From contig JAADHL010000032.1 in assembly GCA_013151875.1 (NCBI GenBank), forward strand, positions 1 to 15,466: a DNA stretch of 15,466 bases. The letters are read 5' to 3'. This DNA comes from Deltaproteobacteria bacterium (GTDB taxonomy: Bacteria > Myxococcota_A > UBA9042 > DTJE01). The position numbers and the translations under genes were made by a program. Below are positions 1 through 7,385 of this stretch, piece after piece; the stretch's first letter is position 1; the number at the start of each line of letters is the position of its first letter. Under the pieces are notes generated by a model. That model was not told the DNA's origin. It was given only the letters and a program-made list of their open reading frames with translations, and ran no database searches.

Positions 1-95
1 CAAGCACCCATACAAGGACGCTCCTCGTGTGGGTTGTACACAAAAATCAACCTTCGGCTCTCTTGAAATCCGAGGCCTTAAGCGTTGGCGGATTG

Positions 96-130
96 CCTAC
101 GGAAAATTAACCTCGGTCGGGTTTCGTAGG
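96..130 (-). other. Weak hairpin just downstream of tRNA-Pro
   Basis: CCTACG (96-101) pairs with CGTAGG (125-130), and pairing extends by AAA/TTT if one G is bulged. It begins 12 bases after the tRNA 3' end in the direction of tRNA transcription and could help form the tRNA 3' trailer. There is no clear T-run, so it is not a convincing intrinsic terminator. No gene was seen in the rest of bases 1-141. Confidence 0.2.
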
Positions 131-141
131 TCTATTGTAAG

Positions 142-215
142 TCGGGGAGGTCGGATTTGAACCGGCGACATCCTGCTCCCAAAGCAGGCGCGCTACCAGG
201 CTGCGCTACTCCCCG
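142..215 (-). tRNA. tRNA-Pro (anticodon UGG)
   Basis: Read on the minus strand, a full cloverleaf can be drawn. The acceptor stem CGGGGAG (215-209) pairs with CTCCCCG (149-143), followed by discriminator A at 142. The anticodon stem CCTGC/GCAGG encloses the 7-base loop TTTGGGA, giving anticodon UGG (bases 181-179), and the T loop contains GGTTCAAATCC. The 3' CCA is not encoded (ACTT follows), so it must be added after transcription. UGG reads proline CCA and, by wobble, CCG codons. No intron is present. Confidence 0.96.
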
Positions 216-220
216 GACGC

Positions 221-244
221 AAAAGCGGGCGGATTCTAGCCCGC
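221..244 (-). terminator. Hairpin plus T-run downstream of the KOW-like gene
   Basis: GCGGGC (225-230) and GCCCGC (239-244) form a perfect 6-bp stem with an 8-base loop. In the minus-strand direction the stem is followed by TTTT (224-221), as in a short intrinsic terminator. It lies 54 bases past the stop of the minus-strand gene at 298-813 and just before tRNA-Pro. It overlaps the proposed tRNA promoter, so the dyad may serve one role, both, or neither. Confidence 0.4.
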
Positions 245-261
245 ATCTTGAACCCAGTCCA
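233..261 (-). promoter_or_regulatory. Candidate sigma-70 promoter for tRNA-Pro
   Basis: On the minus strand TGGACT (261-256), a 17-base spacer and TAGAAT (238-233, 5 of 6 consensus bases) sit just upstream of the tRNA. Initiation near 226 would leave a 5' leader of about 11 bases for RNase P. The -10 lies in the loop of the inverted repeat at 225-244. The same -35 hexamer is seen upstream of the MlaF-like gene. This is a motif match only. Confidence 0.5.
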
Positions 262-297
262 GTCCTACGAAGCTCGACACAGTCAAGCGAAGCAGAG

Positions 298-813
298 TCA
301 GGCCTGATTCGGCGCTTCCCAGGTCTTGCCAAGGGTGCCGTGCTTGACCGATGTCCGCTTTTTCTGTCCTCGGGGGCCGTTGAGGGTAAGAAAATAGGTC
401 ACGTCCAGACCCTTGAGGGTCCTGCGCGCCTGGCTGGACGCCACGGACCCGCTGAACCCACGGTACTTGCCGGAGATCATCCGGATGCGCGTTCCCTTGG
501 CAAGGATGGCGTCAGGGTCCACGACCTTGGTGCGGCCCCGACGGCGACGGACCACGGTCCCTGCAATAGGCGGAGGTGGAGGCTCATCATCCAGAAACGG
601 ACCGGCCATGTCCAGCAGGCCGGCCTTTTCCAGAAGGTCCCGGGTTCCTTTTTCGCCCGCCTGAAATCTCAGGACCGACAGAAGGCTTCCGACCAGCTTC
701 GAACGCTTGCGTTTTTCGGATGCAACCGTCTGGGCCTGCTTCAGAATAGCGTCGTATTCGCCCAGTGCGTCCTTCAGTTCCTGTGCGTAAAACTCCTCTC
801 TTACCTTTTCCAT
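298..813 (-). CDS. Small helical protein with a KOW-like C-terminal domain
   Basis: 171 residues from the ATG at 813. This start is preferred because AGAGG lies 7 bases upstream of it, while the longer in-frame start at 861 has no ribosome site. Residues 1-54 are charged and probably helical. A proline run (about 77-83) and an Arg/Lys-rich stretch (about 87-99) follow. Residues 107-164 look like a small beta-barrel, opening with TRIRMISGKYRGFSGSV, which resembles KOW/SH3-type motifs of ribosomal L24, NusG and other RNA-contacting proteins. There is no signal peptide, so it is probably cytoplasmic. It faces the same way as tRNA-Pro and is transcribed alone. A nucleic-acid or ribosome-associated role is inferred from the KOW-like and basic segments only; I do not recognise a named family for the whole protein. 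Confidence 0.8.
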   Translation of the reverse strand: MEKVREEFYAQELKDALGEYDAILKQAQTVASEKRKRSKLVGSLLSVLRFQAGEKGTRDLLEKAGLLDMAGPFLDDEPPPPPIAGTVVRRRRGRTKVVDPDAILAKGTRIRMISGKYRGFSGSVASSQARRTLKGLDVTYFLTLNGPRGQKKRTSVKHGTLGKTWEAPNQA

Positions 814-903
814 GATCCAACCTCTTGGTTTCAATCCATTGACAACAAGCAGGGCACCCATGCCGCGAACGCAGGCTCGAGGTCCGCGACCCGATTCCTA
901 ACT

Positions 904-932
904 AGTATATATCGCCTTCAATCACTATGCAA
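904..932 (-). promoter_or_regulatory. Candidate promoter for the KOW-like gene
   Basis: On the minus strand TTGCAT (932-927), a 17-base spacer and TATACT (909-904, 5 of 6 consensus bases) lie about 90 bases upstream of the ATG at 813. This is the most AT-rich part of the 814-1100 spacer. The -35 match is weak (3 of 6). Initiation near 897 would give a leader of roughly 84 bases. Confidence 0.4.
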
Positions 933-1026
933 CGAAATCTGTGACGAATGCAGGTTTTTCTCTGCCTCGCGGCTCGAAGTCCATTGTCTACAGTAATCGG
1001 CTCATGGTTTGGATGAAAAACGGAGT

Positions 1027-1054
1027 TTGCTTTTTGAAGAGCATGGTCTATAAC
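1027..1054 (+). promoter_or_regulatory. Candidate promoter of the GH43-hydrolase operon
   Basis: TTGCTT (1027-1032), a 16-base spacer and TATAAC (1049-1054, 5 of 6 consensus bases) sit upstream of the GH43 gene. Initiation near 1061 would give a leader of about 40 bases. A dyad (1053-1066) overlaps the -10 edge and the start point. The -35 match is weak. Confidence 0.4.
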
Positions 1055-1066
1055 CAGACCTCTGGT
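1053..1066. promoter_or_regulatory. Operator-like palindrome upstream of the GH43 gene
   Basis: ACCAGA-CC-TCTGGT is a perfect inverted repeat with 6-base arms. A further TGGT at 1044-1047 can pair instead with the left arm (GGTCT 1045-1049 with AGACC 1056-1060). Its position over the predicted -10 and start point is where many repressors bind. No cognate regulator is visible next to it. Confidence 0.4.
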
Positions 1067-1100
1067 ACGATACGCCCAACGCTTTTCTTCGGAGGCGTGC

Positions 1101-2195
1101 ATGCGGACGCATTACTGGGCCCTCATCCTGTTCTTCAGTCTGGGTATCGTTGAGGTTTGCGGCTGCGGCGGAACGGATCAGTCCGGTTCGGATTCAGGGG
1201 ATTCCTTCGACGCCCATTCGACCGTAACATACCTGCCTCACACGGTACTGAACCTCCAGACCGCCATCGACCAGGACGGCAATCCCGACATCGCGGACCC
1301 CGTTGTCATCAGGGATGAGGATACATGGTACCTCTATGCCACACAGACCAAGAAGGACCTGCACGTCTGGCGCTCTAAGGACCTCAAGGATTGGGTCAGG
1401 AGCGGACCGGTATGGGAACCGACGCCGGGCGCGTGGAATGCCAGGGGACAGGTATGGGCGCCGCATGTGCAGGCAACGGACGAAGGCTACTATATGTACT
1501 ACACGGCCGACATGCAGATTGGAGTGGCCCGCGCGGACACGCCAAAAGGGCCCTTCATCGACGTCTTCGACCATCCCCTGGTGGGCGGTGGATACGGGGG
1601 CGTCGGGGACGGCAAATACCAGTACGACCCCGGCGATGGAGAATACGACTTTCGAGCGGCCTTCGCCCTGGATTTCGAGGAAAAGGCCATCGACGCCTTT
1701 GTGCTGAAGGCGTCCGACGGATCTTTGACCTTGTACTTTTCGGCGTACCGCCCGTTCAGTATGATTTACGGCGTGCCGATGACGAGTTGGACATCCGTGG
1801 CCGACGAGGCGCCGACGACCCTCATCGAGCCCGACCCGCAGGGCTGGGAGGGTTTCGTGGCGGAAGGCGCATGGGTCGTTGAACACGACGGAAGATTCCA
1901 CCTCATGTATTCCGGCAATGCCGCGGACATGCCCCAATACTCGATAGGAGCCGCAGTGGGCGATTCGCCCCTGGGTCCCTTTGTAAAGTACGCGGAAAAC
2001 CCCATCCTGAGCCAGGACCCCGACGCGGATTTCTTTGGCCCTGGCCACCATTGCCTGGTGGAAGGGGCATTTGGCGACCTGTTGATGTTCTATCACACCA
2101 AGGTATCCAAACAACAGGGCTTCGACAGGCGGATCAGGTACGCCCCCGTTGCTTTCGATGGCGACGACGGGCACATAAAAGCATCACCACCTTGA
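1101..2195 (+). CDS. GH43-like glycoside hydrolase, predicted lipoprotein
   Basis: 364 residues. The start is set by GGAGG five bases before the ATG. Residues 1-22 are a lipoprotein signal peptide with a likely lipobox VCGC (19-22). The rest fits a five-bladed beta-propeller of the GH43 type. Candidate catalytic residues are Asp66 (IADPVVI, general base), Asp198 (AIDAF, pKa modulator) and Glu255 (FVAEGAW, general acid). WAPHV (119-123) and GPGHH (313-317) are typical family motifs, and His316 would sit near the propeller centre. Such enzymes cleave arabinan, xylan or related beta/alpha-linked pentose or galactose glycans by inversion. A membrane-anchored form would act in the periplasm or at the surface; the substrate cannot be told. 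It is followed 12 bases later by the hydrolase gene, so the two are probably co-transcribed. Confidence 0.88.
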   Translation: MRTHYWALILFFSLGIVEVCGCGGTDQSGSDSGDSFDAHSTVTYLPHTVLNLQTAIDQDGNPDIADPVVIRDEDTWYLYATQTKKDLHVWRSKDLKDWVRSGPVWEPTPGAWNARGQVWAPHVQATDEGYYMYYTADMQIGVARADTPKGPFIDVFDHPLVGGGYGGVGDGKYQYDPGDGEYDFRAAFALDFEEKAIDAFVLKASDGSLTLYFSAYRPFSMIYGVPMTSWTSVADEAPTTLIEPDPQGWEGFVAEGAWVVEHDGRFHLMYSGNAADMPQYSIGAAVGDSPLGPFVKYAENPILSQDPDADFFGPGHHCLVEGAFGDLLMFYHTKVSKQQGFDRRIRYAPVAFDGDDGHIKASPP

Positions 2196-2207
2196 CAAGG
2201 ACGATTC

Positions 2208-4151
2208 ATGAAAAGACTTGCTGCGTCGCTGATTCCCGTGATGTGCGTGTCCCTGGGATGCGCGAACACCAATAATGCCGAAACGGACACGCTGGACGCC
2301 ACAGGGCCGGACATCGCGGAGTTGCCGCCTTTCGACGAGAATCCGGCCCACATCCTGTTCGACCTGTTCGCAGACCCGGTGGATGCGCCGTTTCCCTACA
2401 ATTATTATATGGATCCCATAAACGGCGGTATCCGGATACGCGAGGGCGCCTTCACCAACTCCCTCCTGCCGATGATCGACACGTTCCCCAAATTCGTCGA
2501 GGAATTCGGTCAGGCCGACGGTTTCGCCACTTACGCCCCTCTGTCTTTCCTGGCGTCCGTGCCACTGGACCCGGACTCCCTGCCTGCGGACGAAGAAACC
2601 ACTCTCAAGCCGGATTCACCGGTAAGACTGCTGGAACTGGACGCATCGGGTGAGCCGGTCGCTCAGGTACCCTTACGGATTGAGTACAGGCAGATGGACA
2701 GCCAGGACGGCCCGCGTTACGTGGTGTCTGCGGTCCCGATGCAACTGTTGAAAACTGGCACTACATACCTGTACGTCGCAACGGACGCTGTCATGTCCGC
2801 AGCGGGCGAGCACCTCGGCCGATCCCAGGGATTCGCCGAAATACTGGGCACGGTAAAGGTCCGTGGCACGGACCCCGAGCGCGCCGGCCTGGTCCTGAAA
2901 GAGAGAGAGCGGCTGGCCCCCCTGGTCCTCAAACTCGAAAACGCGGAACATGTAATCGCTGCCGTGGACTTCACAACGGGCCTCGCCGGCCAGGAAACGT
3001 ACGAGATCATGTCCCTGTTCAACAAGGGCGGAAAGTACCAGACAGTGGCGTGGGACCTGGACGGCGACGATGACGGGACCGATGACGTGGCGTGGGGCGA
3101 GGAATACAAGGAATGCCCCATGTCCTCAGACGACATGTCCTACGGCGTTTACGGAACATTCGAAAACGTGAACTTCACCGGCCCTGACGAGCAATTCGTC
3201 AAGAAAGACGGCGTATGGCAGACCTTCGCCCCTGAAGACCTGGAATTCTGGCTGATGGTTCCGTCCGGCACCGGACCGTTTCCTGTGGTGGTCATGACCC
3301 ACGGCATCGCCTCGGACCAGCACCAGCTTTGCAACGTATCCCGCGACCTGGTCAAGGCCAAAATTGCGACCCTGCGCTTTATCCTGCCCCGGCATGGGAG
3401 ACGCGGGGGCGGCTCGATGGACTTCCTGGACCTCACCGATCCGTTCAAGATCCGGGACAACTTCCGACAAGGCGGCGCGGACATCGCCAGCACCACCCTG
3501 CTGATAGAGTCGTTGTCCAAAGGTCTGGACCTGCTGCCCAAGGGGGCGCCGGACGGCAAAGGGGATCTCGACGGGACCCGCATAGGCCTGCTGGGGCACT
3601 CGCTGGGAGCGATCATAGGCGCCGAATACCTGGCGTTCAGCGATCGAATCCACTGCGCCGTGCTGAACGTCGGCGGCGTCGGCCTGACCCACATGGTCGA
3701 AGCCTACGTCCTGCCCGATTCGGGTCCCGGCGGCTTTTATGAAGTCATGGGCCTGGTCAACGGCGCGCCGCACCTGATCTGGCCAGCGGACGGGGTGACC
3801 TACGCCCATCACATCATTTCAGACCCCCTTGACGGTGTGGTAAAGGACATATTGATGCATGAACACATGAACGACGACACCGTCCCCAACGTGACCACGG
3901 AATTGTTGGCTAGATTCGCGTCCATCCCGCTGGTCGAACCTGCTGACGGCGCGGTCTTGAAACATGTCGAAGGGGTCGCCGAAAAACCTGCGGATCAGAC
4001 CACGTCGGGCGTATGGCAGGTGGACGGAGTAAGCCACGGGGCTTTTCCCGGTTCAACCGCCAATCCAAAGATTGCGCTGGAACGCAAGCAGGCCGTTCAC
4101 TTCCTGAAAACATACTTTGAAACCGGCAAGCCCGAAATCCTCGTGCAGTAG
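2208..4151 (+). CDS. Alpha/beta-hydrolase lipoprotein, lipase/esterase-like
   Basis: 647 residues. AAGGA lies six bases before the ATG. A signal peptide ends at Cys18 (VSLGC; the -3 residue is Ser, so the lipobox is slightly atypical). Residues about 40-215 form an N-terminal beta-rich region with ATYAPLSFLASVPLDPDSL and TGTTYLYVATDAV, which recalls the N-terminal domain of large bacterial surface lipases (VolA-like, Lipase_bact_N). Residues about 340-640 are an alpha/beta-hydrolase: HG at 365-366 (oxyanion region), nucleophile elbow GHSLG with Ser465, probable acid Asp556 or Asp557 (NDDTVP) and probable His610 (VSHGAF). All three triad positions can be filled, so it should be active on an ester or lipid; the substrate is unknown. 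It is the second gene of the GH43 operon and probably acts outside the inner membrane. Confidence 0.87.
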   Translation: MKRLAASLIPVMCVSLGCANTNNAETDTLDATGPDIAELPPFDENPAHILFDLFADPVDAPFPYNYYMDPINGGIRIREGAFTNSLLPMIDTFPKFVEEFGQADGFATYAPLSFLASVPLDPDSLPADEETTLKPDSPVRLLELDASGEPVAQVPLRIEYRQMDSQDGPRYVVSAVPMQLLKTGTTYLYVATDAVMSAAGEHLGRSQGFAEILGTVKVRGTDPERAGLVLKERERLAPLVLKLENAEHVIAAVDFTTGLAGQETYEIMSLFNKGGKYQTVAWDLDGDDDGTDDVAWGEEYKECPMSSDDMSYGVYGTFENVNFTGPDEQFVKKDGVWQTFAPEDLEFWLMVPSGTGPFPVVVMTHGIASDQHQLCNVSRDLVKAKIATLRFILPRHGRRGGGSMDFLDLTDPFKIRDNFRQGGADIASTTLLIESLSKGLDLLPKGAPDGKGDLDGTRIGLLGHSLGAIIGAEYLAFSDRIHCAVLNVGGVGLTHMVEAYVLPDSGPGGFYEVMGLVNGAPHLIWPADGVTYAHHIISDPLDGVVKDILMHEHMNDDTVPNVTTELLARFASIPLVEPADGAVLKHVEGVAEKPADQTTSGVWQVDGVSHGAFPGSTANPKIALERKQAVHFLKTYFETGKPEILVQ

Positions 4152-4218
4152 GGATCCTTGCTCCCGATTTCTCAGGCGTAAGCGGCTTCGACGGACGCGC
4201 AGCCTGTCGGTGACGACT

Positions 4219-5703
4219 CTATTTGGGGAACAGGGGCAGGTATCCCTTGAAGGTGATCTGGAAAAAGTCGTCAAATATGATGGCGTTGCTGCCGTCCACC
4301 ATCTTCTTCCATGTGAAGCCGATTTCCAGGGGAATGTAGAGCGCCAGGAGGTTGAGCGTTGCGCCGACCTGGATCAGGTGCGTGGTCTGCTGTCCGAGCA
4401 GTTCAAGCCCCTTTACCATCCTGACGAAGGCGGGATCCGCCTTCAGTTCGGGTTCCTGGGAATACATGATCCCATATCCAACCCCGATCCCGATTATCGA
4501 GAGCTGGGCATTGAGCAGGACGGACCAGTTGACCGACAATCCGGGCCAATAGGTGAACGAACCGCTCAGATTGGACAGATCGGGGAACATGTCGCCCGAG
4601 GGGTCCAGTGCCGCCACTGCCGGGTCCGGCTTCGTGAAGTTGGTGGGGTAATTTCGCTTGTGGGGAAAGTAGTACGCCACCGACAGCTCCGAGCTTGCTA
4701 TCAGCGAGATCCACGGGGGAAATTCGTAGATGCGTATATCGTATCCCTGCGTGGCGCCCACGCCCCAGCCCCCAACGCTGACGTCGATCTCGGGACCGGT
4801 CCCGTACAGCAGCGAGTTGTTGGGGTCCGCAATCCGTCCGGTCGGAAAAAACACCCTGGGGGTCAGGGCCGCGGACATGCGGTGCGAGCGATAATAGTTC
4901 CACGAAAAACCGGTATTGATGTCCCCCAAAACCCACTCCCCCTTGTAGCGCAGGCCTACCGGGGCCCGCCCCAGCTTGGGAAGCACGTGGCGCACGAAAT
5001 CCTGGCCGTTGAAGCTCTTTGTGTCCGATATCCCCAACGCGGTTCCAAGGGTGGGGTTCACCCGGTTGCCCTCGTCGTCGATCTCGTTTGCGACAGGGTC
5101 CAGCCTGACATCCATATAGGTTATGGGTATCTCGATGTACCAGTCCAGTTCATCGATAAGCCCTATCGAGACCTGAATGGTGTGGCCGCCGCCTCGCCCA
5201 GAAAGACCCAGATCCAGTGACAACTGCTTGTTGCCGTTTCCATCCTTGAACTCGATGGGCGGAAACCCGTTGGTTGTATGTCGGTTCTGGTCAAAACGGC
5301 GACTGGCCTTCAGAAATCCCCAATCCCATTTGAAACCCAGGTATCCCTGAGGCAGTTGAGACGTTACCCCGTACAGGTCCATGTCGCCGATCTTCTTGAT
5401 CTGTTCGTTCATGAACCGTTCGTATTTGACGAAGATGTTGTCGCCGGGTTTTGGGGGGTTGGGTTTCCCGAACAGGGGGTGATCGAAGTACTTGTTGTCT
5501 TGCGGAGCCGGTTCCTCCAGTTGCTTCTGATCCGGAATCAGCTCTTTCCTGACGCCCTGGTCCGCCCTGGGCAGGGCCACGTCCTCTTCTTCGTACGGAG
5601 CGATTCCCCGGACCTGAGCCATTGCGGATCCCGCGCCGGAAGTCGCGCACATTACCAATGCGCCCAGCCACACGATGAACAGTGAACGCTTGTTCGTTTT
5701 CAT
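4219..5703 (-). CDS. Outer-membrane beta-barrel-like protein
   Basis: 494 residues from the ATG at 5703, chosen because AAGGA lies six bases upstream and a clean signal peptide follows (cleavage after AMA, about residue 29). The in-frame start at 5739 would put 12 residues before it. After a proline-rich segment (about 60-90) the chain is rich in short alternating hydrophobic/aromatic strands. Stretches such as ELDWYIEIPITYMDVRL (185-201), PRVFFPTGR (282-290) and GTGPEIDVSVG (301-311) follow the pattern of the MetA-pathway/phenol-degradation group of outer-membrane proteins (PF13557-like). The C-terminus is LFPK, not the aromatic residue usual for BAM substrates. The ATG overlaps the stop of the upstream FGE-like gene (ATGA), so translation is probably coupled. 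A transport or anchoring role is inference. Confidence 0.8.
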   Translation of the reverse strand: MKTNKRSLFIVWLGALVMCATSGAGSAMAQVRGIAPYEEEDVALPRADQGVRKELIPDQKQLEEPAPQDNKYFDHPLFGKPNPPKPGDNIFVKYERFMNEQIKKIGDMDLYGVTSQLPQGYLGFKWDWGFLKASRRFDQNRHTTNGFPPIEFKDGNGNKQLSLDLGLSGRGGGHTIQVSIGLIDELDWYIEIPITYMDVRLDPVANEIDDEGNRVNPTLGTALGISDTKSFNGQDFVRHVLPKLGRAPVGLRYKGEWVLGDINTGFSWNYYRSHRMSAALTPRVFFPTGRIADPNNSLLYGTGPEIDVSVGGWGVGATQGYDIRIYEFPPWISLIASSELSVAYYFPHKRNYPTNFTKPDPAVAALDPSGDMFPDLSNLSGSFTYWPGLSVNWSVLLNAQLSIIGIGVGYGIMYSQEPELKADPAFVRMVKGLELLGQQTTHLIQVGATLNLLALYIPLEIGFTWKKMVDGSNAIIFDDFFQITFKGYLPLFPK

Positions 5704-7208
5704 GGGCAATCCTTGATACAGGTTTCCGCGTTGTCCCACTGGTCACAGACCCCGTCACCGCATCCGCAGCCATCCACGCAGAGGTCGGGGTTGGCCTTCT
5801 CGTTATCGTCGCAAACACCGTCATCGCACTTGATGGCCACGACAATCGCGCCGGGTAGGCAGGCGCTGGCGTCGGGGAGCAGGGGATCGCTGTAGCACTG
5901 ATAGCCCTCCGAGTAGCGACAGTCCGAAAAATCCTCGCAGGCCGGAAGGCACAGGCTGAGCGGCATTCCGCTGAAAGGCGTCGTGTCGAAACAGAACCCC
6001 CCTTCCCCGCACTCTGCATTGTCTACGCACGGCAATTTGGAGCAGGCGCCCCCAGGGACCTCGTACGCCAGTCCGAAAGACCCCAGAAATTCCTTTGTCA
6101 GGCAAAGGCCCCCGAAACACTCATCGTCCGTCTCGCATGGGGCACCGGTCAGTTTGAGACCAGTGGAGGCATCCCCACCCATGCACGCCTCGGGAATCAC
6201 GTCGAAAGCACCCGCGTCTGAGTCAGATTCGCCGTCCGCGCCGCTGAAGCCGCCGCCCCGCCTGACCCGGTAAGGCGTTTCACAACCGGTAATCCATGCG
6301 CTGCCGTCCGTCGGAGCACCGTTGTATGAGTCGTGCCAGTAGTCCGCGGTCCACTCCCATACGTTGCCAGCCATGTCCATGGCGCCGCAAAATGATGCGC
6401 CCGCGGGCACTGAACCCACTGCCATCGTGCCTCCACTACCGCATCCGTATCCACTGATCGTTCCCGCCTCGTTGAATACCGCCCTGTCGCAATCAGGCAC
6501 AGGGGCGCTTCCCCAAGGATACGTGCGCCGCGTAGGCCCGGCCGCCGCATATTCCCATTCAGCCTCGGATGGAAGGCGACCGCCCATCCATTTGCAGAAC
6601 GCCTGGGCCTGGTTCCACTTCAGGCCGTTCTGAGGATGGTCCCCTCGGCCCGCCGCGGACCGGTTCACCCCAAAGCCCTCGCCGTCCCAATCACTGACGG
6701 ACGGCGCGGAACAGTCCCCCGAGTCCTCGCACGCCTCATATTGCGCGACGGTGCCCTCGTAGCGTGAAATCAGGTACCCCTTGGCAAATGCAACCTCGTG
6801 AACCGGACGCTCGTTCGCCGGTCCGCCTTCCACATCCCTGCCCCCCATCTGGAATGTCCCTGGCGGCAGGAAAATCCATACATCCCGTTGCCGCCAGCCC
6901 GAGGCGTCGGCGTTCGTGTATTCGCAATGTTCCTGAGCATTGCATCCCACCTGATAGCCCTGCAGCGGGGGACATTGCATACCGCCGCAGCTCACTGCCT
7001 GGTCGTTTTTGGGGGCGGCAGGCAGGTCCTTCGCACACCTCACGCCCATGTTCGCATAGGCAAAGGACGGTGTAAGCGCATCCCGGTCCGCGCACCGTAT
7101 GCCGGGCGCGTATCCACGTTGCAGGACTTCGTTTCGATTCGTCTCGCAACTCATCAGGACCGGCAGCCCGAACACCGCCACCGCCAGGGTGGCAAACCAT
7201 CTCTTCAT
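5700..7208 (-). CDS. FGE/SUMF1-fold lipoprotein with Cys-rich C-terminus
   Basis: 502 residues from the ATG at 7208. This start gives a compact lipoprotein signal with lipobox LMSC (Cys21). An in-frame ATG at 7247 with AGAAGG upstream is the alternative. Residues about 111-321 match the formylglycine-generating-enzyme (SUMF1) fold: FLPPGTFQMGG, ERPVHEV, WMGGRLPSEAEWEYAAAG, MDMAGNVWEWTADYW and RVRRGGGF. The copper-binding Cys pair expected just after the RGGS/RGGG motif is absent (SGADGESDSD follows), so sulfatase-activating activity is unlikely. Many FGE-fold proteins serve other roles. Residues about 358-502 hold repeated Cys pairs (CETDDECFGGLC, CVDNAECGEGGFC, CGDGVCDQWDNAETC), a disulfide-rich extracellular style common in Myxococcota. 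It lies upstream of, and overlaps by four bases, the beta-barrel gene, which suggests the two work together at the outer membrane. Confidence 0.85.
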   Translation of the reverse strand: MKRWFATLAVAVFGLPVLMSCETNRNEVLQRGYAPGIRCADRDALTPSFAYANMGVRCAKDLPAAPKNDQAVSCGGMQCPPLQGYQVGCNAQEHCEYTNADASGWRQRDVWIFLPPGTFQMGGRDVEGGPANERPVHEVAFAKGYLISRYEGTVAQYEACEDSGDCSAPSVSDWDGEGFGVNRSAAGRGDHPQNGLKWNQAQAFCKWMGGRLPSEAEWEYAAAGPTRRTYPWGSAPVPDCDRAVFNEAGTISGYGCGSGGTMAVGSVPAGASFCGAMDMAGNVWEWTADYWHDSYNGAPTDGSAWITGCETPYRVRRGGGFSGADGESDSDAGAFDVIPEACMGGDASTGLKLTGAPCETDDECFGGLCLTKEFLGSFGLAYEVPGGACSKLPCVDNAECGEGGFCFDTTPFSGMPLSLCLPACEDFSDCRYSEGYQCYSDPLLPDASACLPGAIVVAIKCDDGVCDDNEKANPDLCVDGCGCGDGVCDQWDNAETCIKDCP

Positions 7209-7238
7209 GGTGGTCTCATCCCGCAAGGCTTTCGACGT

Positions 7239-7267
7239 GTTTCGCATGCGCAGAGGCCTTCTGTCAA
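7239..7267 (-). promoter_or_regulatory. Possible promoter of the FGE-like operon
   Basis: A perfect TTGACA -35 is present on the minus strand (7267-7262), but 17 bases downstream the -10 position reads CGAAAC (7244-7239), a poor match. If used, initiation near 7232 would exclude the upstream ATG at 7247 and support the start at 7208. Confidence 0.25.
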
Positions 7268-7281
7268 GGGAATTGCCCCGT

Positions 7282-7305
7282 AAATCACCCAGGAAATCAC
7301 CCAGG
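7282..7305. repeat. Perfect tandem 12-base repeat, two copies
   Basis: AAATCACCCAGG occurs twice head to tail (7282-7293 and 7294-7305) with no mismatch. It lies between two divergent lipoprotein genes and ends exactly where the predicted -35 of the rightward gene begins (7306). A 12-base period is close to one helical turn, so two protein subunits could bind the same DNA face. Confidence 0.9.
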
Positions 7306-7334
7306 TTGATCTCAATCACAACATATTCTAGACT
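7306..7334 (+). promoter_or_regulatory. Candidate promoter of the 609-residue lipoprotein gene
   Basis: TTGATC (7306-7311), a 17-base spacer and TAGACT (7329-7334) each match 4 of 6 consensus bases. Initiation near 7341 would give a leader of about 45 bases. The weak hexamers directly beside a tandem repeat fit an activator-dependent promoter, but this is inference. Confidence 0.4.
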
Positions 7335-7385
7335 CCGGCAGCTTTCTAATCCCCCGGGAATCTGGGATTCAAGCAGGAGGAAGAG

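Noticed and set aside
157..996. 279-codon open frame on the plus strand
   Set aside because: It crosses tRNA-Pro and the whole KOW-like gene antisense, with no ribosome site.
1017..1030. Possible sigma-54 -24/-12 promoter near TTGC before the GH43 gene
   Set aside because: The required GG ten bases before the GC is absent (AA is found). The other intergenic spacers checked by eye also had no valid GG-N10-GC pair in proper context.
1194..2174. 326-codon open frame on the minus strand
   Set aside because: It lies wholly inside the GH43-like gene, which has a ribosome site, signal peptide and catalytic motifs. The antisense frame has none and is a high-GC shadow.
4117..5220. 367-codon open frame on the plus strand
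   Set aside because: It is antisense to the beta-barrel gene and overlaps the end of the hydrolase gene. Its product has no domain-like pattern or signal.
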